A DNA stretch of 64,000 bases, from positions 806,001 to 870,000 of the forward strand of contig NZ_CP016591.1 in NCBI RefSeq assembly GCF_001698205.1, given 5' to 3'. This DNA comes from Tsuneonella dongtanensis (GTDB taxonomy: Bacteria; Pseudomonadota; Alphaproteobacteria; Sphingomonadales; Sphingomonadaceae). Under the pieces are notes generated by a model. The model was not told the DNA's origin, did no database searches, and was given only the letters and a program-made list of their open reading frames with translations. Shown one piece after another: positions 44,823 through 53,865 of the stretch; within the stretch, counting starts at the first letter, position 1; every line of letters begins with the position of its first letter. The position numbers and the translations under genes were made by a program.

Positions 44823-45560
44823 TCAGGCCGCCTCTTCCTGATTGCGGCGGATCAGCGCGAGCGCTTCGGTCATGAGCGCATTCGACGCCTTGCGCGCCGC
44901 TTCGGGAGCGCGGCGAGCAATGGCCTTGTAGATCGCCCCGTGGTCTGCCTGCTCGCCGACCGGGATGCCCTTTGCGCGATTGGTGAACTGGATCGCGAAC
45001 TGCAGCGCTGCTTCGACCATCGGCTTCATCGAGATGAAGAAGCGGTTGTTGGAAGCGTCGAGGATCGCGAGGTGAAATGCGATGTCGGCGCCCAGCGGAT
45101 CGTCTTCCCCGCGTTCGGCCGCGGCCATCCGCTCGAGCGCGCGCTGGATCGCGGCGTGCTGGTCCTTCGATCCGCGTTCGGCGGCTTCCGCTGCGGCAAT
45201 CGGCTCGATGGCCAGCCGCATCTGCGTGAACTCGGCCAGCAGGCCGAGTGAAAACCCTTGCTTGAGGATCCAGCGCAAGACGTCGGGATCGAGGACGTTC
45301 CAGTTCTGTTGCGGACGAACGATCGTTCCGCGGCGCGGTCGCGACGAAATGAGACCCTTGGCATTGAGAACCTTGAGCGCTTCGCGCACCGCCGTCCGGC
45401 TCGCGCCGTACTGGGAGCACAAGTCGGCCTCGACAGGGAAGGGCGCCCCGGGACGATAGCGGCCGGTAACGATCGCGGCGCCCAGCAATTCGACAATCTG
45501 CTTCGTCAGGCTGCCCAGCGATCCGTCATCGAGTGTGGAGGTGGGGAGCGCAACGGCCAT
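44823..45560 (-). CDS. FadR-subfamily GntR transcriptional regulator (FCD domain)
   Basis: 245 residues. The N-terminal winged helix holds the recognition helix ASRTAVREALKVLNAKGLI (53-71) and the wing SRPRRGTIVRP. The C-terminal FCD domain carries ADIAFHLAILDASNN, whose Asp and His, with later His residues, form the usual metal/effector site. Such proteins are repressors released by sugar acids or related metabolites. It lies 47 bases after the IlvD/Edd gene on the same strand, so it is probably co-transcribed with its own target. It is a paralogue of the regulator at 54655. Confidence 0.9.
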   Translation of the reverse strand: MAVALPTSTLDDGSLGSLTKQIVELLGAAIVTGRYRPGAPFPVEADLCSQYGASRTAVREALKVLNAKGLISSRPRRGTIVRPQQNWNVLDPDVLRWILKQGFSLGLLAEFTQMRLAIEPIAAAEAAERGSKDQHAAIQRALERMAAAERGEDDPLGADIAFHLAILDASNNRFFISMKPMVEAALQFAIQFTNRAKGIPVGEQADHGAIYKAIARRAPEAARKASNALMTEALALIRRNQEEAA

Positions 45561-45607
45561 CTCGAAGTCCTTATATCCTCAGTCGAGGTCGCGCTAGTAC
45601 CCGTCTC

Positions 45608-47332
45608 TCAATGGCTTTCGCGCTCGACGACGTCGCCCGACGAACCCTGGAGGAAGTCGAGGTCGCAGCCTTTGTCCGCCTGAAGGACGTGCTGATCGTG
45701 CATCTTGAGATAGCCGCGCAGGCGCGAGCGATCCTCGGCCGACCATTCGCGGGCGCGGCGCTCTAGCTCATCGTCCGGGACCAGCAGTTCGAGCGCGCGG
45801 TTCGGTGCATCGAGGCGGATGACGTCGCCGTCGCGGACCAGGGCCAGCGGCCCGCCGACGTCGGCTTCCGGCGTGACGTGGAGCACCACCGTTCCGAAGG
45901 CTGTGCCGCTCATCCGGGCGTCGGACACGCGGACCATGTCGCGAACGCCCTTCCCGAGCAGTTTCTTGGGAAGAGCCATATTGGCGACTTCCGGCATGCC
46001 GGGATAGCCGCGAATGCCGCAATTGCGCAGCACCATTACGCAGGTCTCGTCGATGTCGAGATCGGGATCGTCTACCCGCGCCTTGTAATCCTCGATCGTG
46101 TCGAAGACCACCGCGCGTCCTTCGAAGGACAGCAGTTCAGGGCTCGCCGCGCTGGGCTTCATGATCGCGCCGCCGGGGGCCAGGTTTCCGCGCAGTACCC
46201 AGGTGCCCGCCAGCTCCTTCGCCGGCTCAGCGAGGCTGCCGATCACCGACCGGTTCCACACCCGCGCGTCCGCGATGCAGTCGCCGATGGTCGTCCCACC
46301 GACCGTCGGCACGTCGAGATGGAGCACGCTCTCCAGCTCTTTCATGACCGCCGGAACCCCGCCCGCATAATGCAGGTCTTCCATGTGGAAGTCGCCCGAT
46401 GGCGAGATGTTCGCGAGCAGCGGGATGTCGCGGGTGAAAACGTCGAAATCGTCGAGGGTCAGATCGACCCCGCACCGACCGGCAAGGGCCAGCAGGTGGA
46501 TGATCGAATTGGTCGACCCACCCATCGCCGCGTGAACGCGAATGCCGTTCTCGAAATGCTTTCGGGTCAGGAACTGCGACATCTTGGCATCGGCACGGAC
46601 TAGATCCACGATCGCGCGTCCGGCCAGATGTCCGATGCGGAACCGGCCCGCCTCTACGCCCGGGGTCGCCGCGTTGTGCGGAAGCGCTAGCCCCATGCCT
46701 TCGGCGACGGCGGCGAAACTCGAGGCGCTGCCCATCGTCATGCAGACCCCGCGCGACCGGCTCATCGCCGCTTCGGCAGCCTTGAATTCGTCCATCGTCA
46801 TTGTTCCGGCGCGCACTTCTTCCGAGAAACGCCAGACTTCGGTGCCCGAGCCGATGTCGCGGCCCTGGAACTTGCCGGTGAGCATGGGACCGGACGAGAC
46901 GACGATCGTGGGAAGGTCGACGCTGGCGGCGCCCATCATCTGTCCCGGCGTGGTCTTGTCGCATCCGCCGAGCAGGACGACGCCGTCGATCGGATTCATC
47001 CGGATCGATTCCTCGACCTCCATTGCCAGCAGGTTCCGGAACAGCATGGCGGTCGGCCGAACCTGGGTTTCGCCGAGCGAAAGCGCGGGGAATTCGAGCG
47101 GCAGACCACCGCGTTCCCACACGCCGCGCTTCACGTAATCCGCTACCTCGCGCAAGTGCGAGTTGCAGGGAGTGATTTCCGACCACGTGTTGCAAATGCC
47201 GATGACCGGCCGCCCGTCGAACACGTCTTCGGGAAAGCCCTGCGCCTTCATCCAGCTCCTGTGGAGAAAGCCGTCTTTGTCGTCTTTGCCGTAGCTGTGC
47301 GCGCTTCGGTACGTCCGTGGCTCTTTGGCCAT
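45608..47332 (-). CDS. IlvD/Edd-family sugar-acid dehydratase (L-arabinonate dehydratase-like), copy 1
   Basis: 574 residues from ATG 47332, with GAGGGGATGAGA upstream. Cys56 (ITPCNSH), Cys124 (LGGCDKTTPG) and Cys197 (RGVCMTMGSASS) are the three iron-sulfur ligands of the family. The length and the opening SAHSYGKDDKDGFLHRSWMK match pentonate/hexonate dehydratases rather than dihydroxyacid dehydratase. It would convert L-arabinonate (or a stereochemically similar aldonate) to 2-keto-3-deoxy-pentonate. It is transcribed from the divergent operator region at 47428, with the FadR gene downstream. It is closely similar and equal in length to the copy at 52141. Confidence 0.88.
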   Translation of the reverse strand: MAKEPRTYRSAHSYGKDDKDGFLHRSWMKAQGFPEDVFDGRPVIGICNTWSEITPCNSHLREVADYVKRGVWERGGLPLEFPALSLGETQVRPTAMLFRNLLAMEVEESIRMNPIDGVVLLGGCDKTTPGQMMGAASVDLPTIVVSSGPMLTGKFQGRDIGSGTEVWRFSEEVRAGTMTMDEFKAAEAAMSRSRGVCMTMGSASSFAAVAEGMGLALPHNAATPGVEAGRFRIGHLAGRAIVDLVRADAKMSQFLTRKHFENGIRVHAAMGGSTNSIIHLLALAGRCGVDLTLDDFDVFTRDIPLLANISPSGDFHMEDLHYAGGVPAVMKELESVLHLDVPTVGGTTIGDCIADARVWNRSVIGSLAEPAKELAGTWVLRGNLAPGGAIMKPSAASPELLSFEGRAVVFDTIEDYKARVDDPDLDIDETCVMVLRNCGIRGYPGMPEVANMALPKKLLGKGVRDMVRVSDARMSGTAFGTVVLHVTPEADVGGPLALVRDGDVIRLDAPNRALELLVPDDELERRAREWSAEDRSRLRGYLKMHDQHVLQADKGCDLDFLQGSSGDVVERESH

Positions 47333-47427
47333 TCTCATCCCCTCGTGACCCTGCCGGGGCAGGTGTCGGTCCAATAACCAATTTCGACAACGATCCCTAC
47401 AAGGTTGCCGATTGCGTTAAATATTAT

Positions 47428-47438
47428 TTGTCATATTA
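47428..47438. promoter_or_regulatory. Putative FadR-type operator between IlvD/Edd and AraD1 genes
   Basis: TTGTCATATTA within ATATTATTTGTCATATTATA has one perfect half-site (TTGT) and a degenerate second. The left 15 bases match the 12632 site except for one position. It lies in the 155-base divergent gap between two catabolic genes. Confidence 0.5.
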
Positions 47439-47487
47439 TAAAACGGTGACCCTTCGCAAGCGGGTCTACACGGATTGGGAGGATCGG

Positions 47488-48489
47488 GTGCTGATTTACG
47501 CGTACCGCGATGCGGACGGCACGGAACGCCTTTGCATGCAGCGCGATGCCGAATCGGCGGCGTGCACCTTGCTCGGTAGCGGCTCTCTCTACGAACTGGC
47601 AGTCGACGCCGACCGTAAGCGAATTGCGCTGGTGGACGCCGTCGCCGCGATCGTGGACGAAACGGCGCAGGTCGACCTGGCGCAGCTTGCCCGGGACGGG
47701 CGGTTGCTCTCCCCGATCCGCCATCCCGATCCGGCGCACATGTATCTCACGGGCACCGGATTGACGCATCGGGCGAGTGCCGAAAGTCGCGACCGGATGC
47801 ATGCCGCCTCGACTGCGGGCAACGACACCGACACGATCCGCATGTACCGAATCGGCGAAGAGGGCGGGCGCTGTGACGACGATGCGCCCGGCGCGGCTCC
47901 CGAGTGGTTCTACAAGGGCGACGGCTCGACTCTGGTGGCGCCGGGCGCGGCTCTTGAAAGCCCGTGCTTCGCCCTCGACGGGGGCGAAGAGACCGAGGTC
48001 GCGGGCATCTACCTCATCGGACATGACGGCACGCCGCGCCGGATCGGCTTCGCGCTCGCCAATGAGTTTTCCGATCATGTGATCGAGAAGGCGAACTATC
48101 TCTACCTCGCGCACAGCAAGCTGCGCCCGTCCTCGATCGGCCCGGCAATCCTGCTGGGAGACCTGCCCGAGACGATCGCGGGATCCACCCGCATCCGCCG
48201 AGGTGGGGAAACGATCTGGGAAGCGCCGTTCGCCAGCGGCGAAGCCCACATGTGCCACGAGGTAGCGAACCTCGAGCATCACCATTTCAAGTACGAACTC
48301 TTCCGGCGCCCGGGAGACCTGCACGTCCACTATTTCGGCGCGGCAACCGTAAGCTTCGGCGACGGGATCACGATCGAGGCGGGCGACACGATCGAGATCG
48401 CCAGCGAGGCATTCGGCGCGCCGCTGTTCAACACGGTAACGCGGTCAGCCGCGGACTCACGGAAATTGGTGCGCGTTACGCCGCTCTAG
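47488..48489 (+). CDS. AraD1-family FAH-fold enzyme (2-keto-3-deoxy-pentonate dehydratase-like)
   Basis: 333 residues from GTG 47488, with GGGAGG at 47477-47482. Upstream in-frame starts such as 47446 lack a site and would add residues absent from relatives. It belongs to the fumarylacetoacetate-hydrolase-like AraD1 group: APEWFYKGDGSTLVAPG, SPCFALDGGEETEVAGIYLIG, IGFALANEFSDH and the acidic metal site in this core. The predicted step is dehydration of 2-keto-3-deoxy-L-arabonate to 2-oxoglutarate semialdehyde. It is followed 30 bases on by a symporter, and the two probably form an operon. Confidence 0.8.
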   Translation: MLIYAYRDADGTERLCMQRDAESAACTLLGSGSLYELAVDADRKRIALVDAVAAIVDETAQVDLAQLARDGRLLSPIRHPDPAHMYLTGTGLTHRASAESRDRMHAASTAGNDTDTIRMYRIGEEGGRCDDDAPGAAPEWFYKGDGSTLVAPGAALESPCFALDGGEETEVAGIYLIGHDGTPRRIGFALANEFSDHVIEKANYLYLAHSKLRPSSIGPAILLGDLPETIAGSTRIRRGGETIWEAPFASGEAHMCHEVANLEHHHFKYELFRRPGDLHVHYFGAATVSFGDGITIEAGDTIEIASEAFGAPLFNTVTRSAADSRKLVRVTPL

Positions 48490-48519
48490 AAGGCGGACGC
48501 TACGAGGGGATATCACGCC

Positions 48520-50151
48520 ATGATCGCATTTACCGTGCTCGACTGGATCGTCGTCGCACTGTTCCTCGCCGTTCTCGGCTATGCCGCCTGGCGCGCCGTG
48601 CGCGTCAAGGACGAAACGAGCACCGACTACTTCCTCGTCGGACGGCATGCGAGCTTCTGGCTGATCGGCACGTCGATCTTCGCCTCGAACATAGGGTCCG
48701 AGCACCTCGTGGGACTCGCCGGTTCGGGCGCGCAAACCGGCATGGCGCTCGCACACTGGGAGCTTCAGAGCTGGATCATCCTACTGCTCGGCTGGGTCTT
48801 CGTCCCGTTCTACTGGCGGTCCAAGGTGTTCACGATGCCCGAGTTCGTCGAGCGCCGCTACACCGGCTCGGCGCGGACGTTCCTTTCGTTCATCAGCCTC
48901 GTCTCGTATGTCCTGACGAAGGTTTCGGTCACCGTCTACGCGGGCGGCTTGGTGATGAAGACCGTTCTCGGCATCGACGAGATCGGCGGGATCGATTTCT
49001 TCTGGATTGCGGGCATCGGCCTCGTCGTGCTGACCGGCATCTACACCGTGCTGGGGGGCATGCGCGCGGTCATGTATACCGAGGCGTTGCAGGCGCCGGT
49101 ACTACTGATCGGCTCGATCATCCTCGTCGTGCTAGGCTTTGCCGCGGCCGGGGGCGTGGGCGAGGTTATGCGACTCAACGGCGATAACGTGCACCTCTGG
49201 CGCAGCATGAGCGATCCGGAGTTCCCGTGGCTCGGCATCGTCTTCGGCAGTTTCATCATCGGCTTCTGGTACTGGTGTACCGACCAATACATCGTCCAGC
49301 GCGTGCTTTCAGCGAAAAGCCTCAAGGATGCCCGGCGAGGCACGATCCTGGCGGGTTACCTGAAACTTGCGCCGGTATTCGTTTTCCTGTTTCCCGGCAT
49401 GATCGCTGTCGCGCTCGACGCGCAAGGGCAGATCGACCTGACCAGCCCCGACGCGGCGTTCCCGCTTCTGGTCTCGACCCTGCTTCCGGCGGGCATCAAG
49501 GGGCTCGTCATCGTCGCGCTGCTCGCCGCGCTGATGAGCAGCCTCGCGTCGCTGTTCAATTCGTCGGCGACACTCTTCACGATCGATTTCTACAAGCGCT
49601 TCCGGCCCGACACGAGCGAGGCTCAACTGGTCAAGGTCGGGCGCATGGCGACGTTCACGGTGGTTGTCCTGGGTATCCTCTGGATCCCGCTCATGAGCTT
49701 GCTAGGCGGCGCACTGTACCAGTACCTCCAGGTGGTCCAGTCGCTCGTCGCGCCGGGAATCGCGGCGGTATTCCTGCTCGGCGTGATGTCGAAGCGGATC
49801 ACGCCGATGGCGGGCTACATCGGCCTTATAGCCGGCTTCGTCATGGGCATGACGCGGCTCGTGCTGCTGATTGCCGGTTTCGACGCGGACAGCGGTGGCC
49901 TGTTCGGCCAGATCGCCGGTATGAACTGGCTGTATTACTGCACCTTGCTGTTCATCATCACGGTCATCCTGATGGTCTTGGTCAGCATGGTCACGCCGCG
50001 CGCGAGCGACGAGCAACTGGCCGGCCTGACATTCGGATCGATGAGCGACGAAGACCGCGCCGAACTCGCTGCCAGCAAGAGCGGCTGGGACGTGTTCCAT
50101 ACCGTCGTCATCATCGCCATCACGATCGCGATCTATGCCGTCTTCTGGTGA
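48520..50151 (+). CDS. Sodium:solute symporter (SSF/SLC5), sugar uptake
   Basis: 543 residues with about 14 membrane helices. SSF signatures are STDYFLVGRHASFWLIGTSIFASNIGSEHLVGLAG, GGMRAVMYTEALQ, FWYWCTDQYIVQRVLSAKS and SLFNSSATLFTIDFYKRF. The C-terminus has a final helix (TVVIIAITIAIYAVFW). It is related to SGLT-like sugar transporters and probably brings in free arabinose or galactose. Co-transcription with AraD1 ties uptake to catabolism. A strong hairpin follows the stop. Confidence 0.9.
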   Translation: MIAFTVLDWIVVALFLAVLGYAAWRAVRVKDETSTDYFLVGRHASFWLIGTSIFASNIGSEHLVGLAGSGAQTGMALAHWELQSWIILLLGWVFVPFYWRSKVFTMPEFVERRYTGSARTFLSFISLVSYVLTKVSVTVYAGGLVMKTVLGIDEIGGIDFFWIAGIGLVVLTGIYTVLGGMRAVMYTEALQAPVLLIGSIILVVLGFAAAGGVGEVMRLNGDNVHLWRSMSDPEFPWLGIVFGSFIIGFWYWCTDQYIVQRVLSAKSLKDARRGTILAGYLKLAPVFVFLFPGMIAVALDAQGQIDLTSPDAAFPLLVSTLLPAGIKGLVIVALLAALMSSLASLFNSSATLFTIDFYKRFRPDTSEAQLVKVGRMATFTVVVLGILWIPLMSLLGGALYQYLQVVQSLVAPGIAAVFLLGVMSKRITPMAGYIGLIAGFVMGMTRLVLLIAGFDADSGGLFGQIAGMNWLYYCTLLFIITVILMVLVSMVTPRASDEQLAGLTFGSMSDEDRAELAASKSGWDVFHTVVIIAITIAIYAVFW

Positions 50152-50170
50152 GCTTCGCGCATGATTGGCC

Positions 50171-50210
50171 GGGGTTGCGACGCGTGCAGAGTCACGCGCA
50201 ACGCAACCCC
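50171..50210. terminator. Hairpin terminator between convergent symporter and aldehyde dehydrogenase genes
   Basis: GGGGTTGCG (50171-50179) pairs with CGCAACCCC (50202-50210), and CGCGTG pairs with CACGCG inside. No T run follows, but the long stem sits exactly between two convergent genes. Confidence 0.65.
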
Positions 50211-50224
50211 AATGGCGATCGCTG

Positions 50225-51790
50225 CTAGGTCAGCCAGGCTCCGTCGACGCGGCGCAGTCCGGTCGCGGCTGCTTCGCGAAGTCCGTCGGGAAGCAGGCTC
50301 TCCGGCATATCCTGGTACGCGACCGGGCGCAGGAAGCGATCGATCGCCAGCGTGCCGACCGACGTGCTGCGTCCGTCGGACGTGGCGGGATAGGGTCCCC
50401 CGTGGTTCATCGCGTGCGCGACCTCCACGCCGGTCGGCCAGCCGTTGGCAATGATCCTGCCGGCCTTGCGCTCGAGCAATGGGATGAGCATCGACGCAGC
50501 CTCGTGATCCGCGGGCGACAGGTGCAGCGTCGCCGTCAGTTGCCCCTCCATGCTTTCCAGCACGTGAGTCAGTTCGTCGATGTCGGCGCAACGCACCACC
50601 ACCGAAACGGGGCCGAACACCTCCTCGGCGAAGTGCGGCTCGGCGAGGAAATCGGAAGCGGAGACGGTGTAGAGCTGCGCTTCGCCACAGGGCGTATCGG
50701 CGGCGCTGCCGCGGGCGACCAGTCTGGCCCCGGGAAGACCCGCGAGCCGTTCGGTACCTTCGACAAAGGCCCCGTGAATGCCCGCGGTGAGCATCGTCTG
50801 GCCGGCTACCCCGGCGATCGCCTCTCCGGCGGCGGCGAGAAAGCGGTCGAGCGCGTCGCCTTCGACCGCGAGCACCACGCCCGGATTGGTGCAGAATTGC
50901 CCCGCGCCAAGGGACAGCGACCCGACATAGGCCGCCCCGAGTGCTTCAGCCTGCTCGGCCAATTTGCTCGGCATCAGGATCACCGGGTTGATGCTGCTCA
51001 TTTCGGCATAGACGGGGATCGGGACCGTGCGTTCGGCGGCGATGCGCATGAGCGCGGTGCCGCCCGCCCGTGAGCCGGTAAAGCCAACCGCGGCGATCCG
51101 CGGATCGGCGACGAGGGCCGCGCCCAATTCGTTAGCCGGCCCCGCTACCATCGAGAAGACGCCCTTGGGCATTCCCGTCTTCTCGACCGCGAGAGCGATG
51201 GCCCCCGCGACAAGTTCGGAGGTGCCGGGGTGCGCCGGATGCGCTTTCACAACGACGCAGCAGCCAGCCGCGAGCGCCGCGGCGGTATCTCCGCCCGCGA
51301 CCGAGAAGGCGAGGGGGAAATTGCTCGCTCCGAATACCGCGACCGGGCCGAGCGGCACCATGCGCAGGCGCAAGTCGGGCTTGGGCGGTGTTCGAGCGGG
51401 ATCCGCGTGGTCGATGCGCAGCGCCTGCCAGCCGCCGTCCTCGACTTCGGCCGCAAACAGACGCAGCTGGCCGACAGTTCGTCCCCGCTCGCCGACGAGG
51501 CGCGCTTCGGGCAGCCCGCTTTCCGCCATGGCGCGTGCCGTAAGCGTATCGCCGAGGGCGTCGATTTCTTCGGCGCAGGCTCGCAGGAATGCCGCCCGCT
51601 CGGCTAGCGGGCGAGACGCGTACTCCCGCTGCGCTGCCTCTGCCGCGGCACAGGCGTCTTCCACGTCGGCCGCACCGGCGATCGAGAACGGCGGATCGAG
51701 GCGCGCGCCGGAGGCGGCATTGCGCCCGTGAAATTGATCGGGTGCGGAACGGTATTCGCTCGCAATCAGCAGATCGCCGGTCAGTTGCAT
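50225..51790 (-). CDS. NADP-type aldehyde dehydrogenase (2-oxoglutarate semialdehyde dehydrogenase-like)
   Basis: 521 residues from ATG 51790, with GGAGAGAGCG upstream. Catalytic residues are Asn157 (GASNFPLAFS), Glu263 (YAEMSSINPV) and Cys300 (GAGQFCTNPG). The coenzyme site lies in VKAHPAHPGTSE and VGFTGSRAGG. The sequence matches the group that includes 2,5-dioxopentanoate dehydrogenases. It would perform the last step of oxidative pentose catabolism, making 2-oxoglutarate. It is transcribed alone from a promoter that contains a perfect FadR-type site at 51820. Confidence 0.88.
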   Translation of the reverse strand: MQLTGDLLIASEYRSAPDQFHGRNAASGARLDPPFSIAGAADVEDACAAAEAAQREYASRPLAERAAFLRACAEEIDALGDTLTARAMAESGLPEARLVGERGRTVGQLRLFAAEVEDGGWQALRIDHADPARTPPKPDLRLRMVPLGPVAVFGASNFPLAFSVAGGDTAAALAAGCCVVVKAHPAHPGTSELVAGAIALAVEKTGMPKGVFSMVAGPANELGAALVADPRIAAVGFTGSRAGGTALMRIAAERTVPIPVYAEMSSINPVILMPSKLAEQAEALGAAYVGSLSLGAGQFCTNPGVVLAVEGDALDRFLAAAGEAIAGVAGQTMLTAGIHGAFVEGTERLAGLPGARLVARGSAADTPCGEAQLYTVSASDFLAEPHFAEEVFGPVSVVVRCADIDELTHVLESMEGQLTATLHLSPADHEAASMLIPLLERKAGRIIANGWPTGVEVAHAMNHGGPYPATSDGRSTSVGTLAIDRFLRPVAYQDMPESLLPDGLREAAATGLRRVDGAWLT

Positions 51791-51819
51791 CGCTCTCTCC
51801 ATCAGGGACAGGGACCTAA

Positions 51820-51830
51820 TTGTACTACAA
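51820..51830. promoter_or_regulatory. FadR-type operator upstream of aldehyde dehydrogenase
   Basis: TTGTACTACAA is an exact TNGT-N3-ACNA match with perfect inverted arms, 30 bases before the dehydrogenase start. It shares ATTGTA-N-TACAAAT with the site at 39390. Confidence 0.6.
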
Positions 51831-52067
51831 ATCGAAAATTGCAACCGCCGAGCCTCGGCAAGGTCCTTTCAGGCGCAATCGCGGGAATACGATCAGGAGA
51901 CGCTTCCCAGTAGCTGTGTCGCGTTCAGTCGATCAGCTGTTGGATGTCCATAACCGGTATGCGGAGGAAGACGTGCGTCGCTATGCCGTCGATCATGTCC
52001 GGGCCGAGAACGCCAAGGAGAAAGCCAAGCTGAGCGGGCGGCCGGCGCGCTGATCAGACGAAAAGAT

Positions 52068-52078
52068 TTGTCGTATTA
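52068..52078. promoter_or_regulatory. Putative FadR-type operator upstream of IlvD/Edd copy 2
   Basis: TTGTCGTATTA within ATTTGTCGTATTATT keeps the left half-site and differs from the 47428 site only at the central N3. A second AT-rich element, TTAGTATGATAATTA, follows at 52093. Both lie within 75 bases of the IlvD/Edd start. Confidence 0.5.
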
Positions 52079-52140
52079 TTCGACCCGGTGTATTAGTATG
52101 ATAATTAGGTTCGGCGTCTGGAAGGACGAGGTGGGGCGGT

Positions 52141-53865
52141 ATGAGCGACAAACCCAGACCATTGCGTAGCGCGCACAGTTACGGAAAACTCGACCGGGAC
52201 GGGTTCATCCACCGCTCGTGGATGAAGGCGCAAGGGTATCCGGCCGATGTGTTCGACGGGCGCCCGATCATCGGCATCTGCAACACCTGGTCGGAAATTA
52301 CTCCGTGCAATTCGCACCTGCGCGAGATCGCCGAGTACGTGAAGCGCGGCGTCTGGGAAGCCGGCGGACTGCCGCTGGAACTTCCCGCGATGTCGCTCGG
52401 CGAAACGCAGATGCGGCCCACCGCGATGCTGTTCCGCAACCTGCTGGCGATGGAGGTCGAGGAATCGATCCGCGGCAATCCCATCGACGGCGTGGTGCTG
52501 CTCGGTGGGTGTGACAAGACCACGCCCGGGCAGGTGATGGGCGCAGCAAGCGTCGACTTGCCGACGATCGTCGTCTCGTCCGGCCCGATGCTCAACGGCA
52601 AGTTCAAGGGCAAGGACATCGGTTCGGGCACGGACGTGTGGAAATTTAGCGAGGCCGTCCGTGGCGGCGAAATGTCGCCCGCCGAATTCTTCGCCGCCGA
52701 GAGCGGCATGTCGCGATCGCGCGGTACCTGCAATACCATGGGATCGGCATCGAGTTTCGCCGCGGTGTGCGAAGCTCTCGGCATCGCTCTCAAGTGGAAC
52801 GCGACGATCCCCGCGGTCGATGCGAACCGGCAGGCGATGGCGCACGCGACCGGTCGTCGCATCGTGGACCTTGTCCGCGACGGCAAGCGCCTGTCGCATT
52901 TTCTCACCCGCGAAGCATTCGAGAACGCGATCCGGGTCCATGCCGCCATCGGCGGATCGACCAACACCGTCATCCACCTGCTCGCCCTCGCCGGGCGTGT
53001 CGGCGTCGAATTGACGCTCGACGATTTCGACAGGCTGGGCGGGGACATGCCCCTGCTCGCTAACGTCAAGCCGTCGGGCGAATACCTGATGGAAGATCTT
53101 CATTACGCGGGCGGCATGCCGGCGTTGATGACCGAGCTGCAAGACCGCTTGCACACACACGTCGAGACCGTGTCCGGCCAGACGATCGCCGAACAGATCG
53201 AGGGGGGCGAGATCTGGAATTCGGATGTCATCGCCACGACGGAAAATCCGATCAAGGACAACTCCGGCATCTGGGTGCTGCGCGGCAACCTCGCGCCCGA
53301 TGGGGCGATCATCAAGCCGAGTGCCGCCTCACCCGCATTGCTGAAACATCGCGGGAAGGCAGTGGTCTTCGAGACCATCGAGGTATTCAAGGAGCGCATC
53401 GACGATCCCGAGCTCGAAGTCGACGCGACCTCGGTCCTCGTCCTCAAGGGCTGCGGCCCCAAGGGCTATCCGGGCATGCCGGAGGTCGGCAACATGCCGT
53501 TGCCGGCCAAGTTGCTGGAGCAGGGCGTGACCGACATGGTACGGATTTCGGATGCGCGGATGAGCGGGACGGCGTTCGGTACCGTCATCCTCCACGCTTC
53601 TCCCGAAACGTCGGTAGGCGGACCTCTGGGTCTCGTCCGTACGGGCGACACGATCGAACTCGATGCCGAGGCGCGAACTCTCAATGTGCTCGTCCCCGAG
53701 GAGGGGCTCGCGCGCCGGTCGACCGAGATCGTTCCGGCCGAATTCGACACGACGCGCGGATACGTCGCCTTGCATCGCCGCCACGTGCTGCAGGCGCATC
53801 TGGGCTGCGATCTCGATTTCCTTGTCGGAAAGAGCGGCGACGAAGTGAAGCGGGAGAGCCACTGA
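52141..53865 (+). CDS. IlvD/Edd-family sugar-acid dehydratase (L-arabinonate dehydratase-like), copy 2
   Basis: 574 residues from ATG 52141, after GGACGAGGTGGGGCGGT. The same three iron-sulfur cysteines as in copy 1 are present (Cys56 ITPCNSH, Cys124 LGGCDKTTPG, Cys197 RGTCNTMGSASS), and long blocks are identical. The two copies may serve different aldonates, for example arabinonate and galactonate/fuconate, or be redundant under different control. It starts an operon with the SDR (one-base overlap) and a FadR regulator. Confidence 0.88.
   Translation: MSDKPRPLRSAHSYGKLDRDGFIHRSWMKAQGYPADVFDGRPIIGICNTWSEITPCNSHLREIAEYVKRGVWEAGGLPLELPAMSLGETQMRPTAMLFRNLLAMEVEESIRGNPIDGVVLLGGCDKTTPGQVMGAASVDLPTIVVSSGPMLNGKFKGKDIGSGTDVWKFSEAVRGGEMSPAEFFAAESGMSRSRGTCNTMGSASSFAAVCEALGIALKWNATIPAVDANRQAMAHATGRRIVDLVRDGKRLSHFLTREAFENAIRVHAAIGGSTNTVIHLLALAGRVGVELTLDDFDRLGGDMPLLANVKPSGEYLMEDLHYAGGMPALMTELQDRLHTHVETVSGQTIAEQIEGGEIWNSDVIATTENPIKDNSGIWVLRGNLAPDGAIIKPSAASPALLKHRGKAVVFETIEVFKERIDDPELEVDATSVLVLKGCGPKGYPGMPEVGNMPLPAKLLEQGVTDMVRISDARMSGTAFGTVILHASPETSVGGPLGLVRTGDTIELDAEARTLNVLVPEEGLARRSTEIVPAEFDTTRGYVALHRRHVLQAHLGCDLDFLVGKSGDEVKRESH

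Larger units (their letters stand above)
51791..52140. other. Divergent promoter region between aldehyde dehydrogenase and IlvD/Edd copy 2
   Basis: This 350-base gap holds two operator-like sites, one for each flanking gene. Between them, 51930-52053 reads in one frame as a charged stretch ending RAENAKEKAKLSGRPAR and a stop. It looks like the C-terminal remnant of a lost gene, but no start, binding site or family could be recognised. Confidence 0.4.

Noticed and set aside
45561-45607. Operator upstream of the first FadR gene
   Set aside because: The 47-base gap has no TTGT-N3-ACAA-like site. The regulator is more likely expressed from the dehydratase promoter.
51820-52053. Open frame of 77 codons in the divergent region
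   Set aside because: Its first codon lies inside a perfect operator, there is no binding site, and the composition changes halfway. At most the last 40 codons are a gene remnant.
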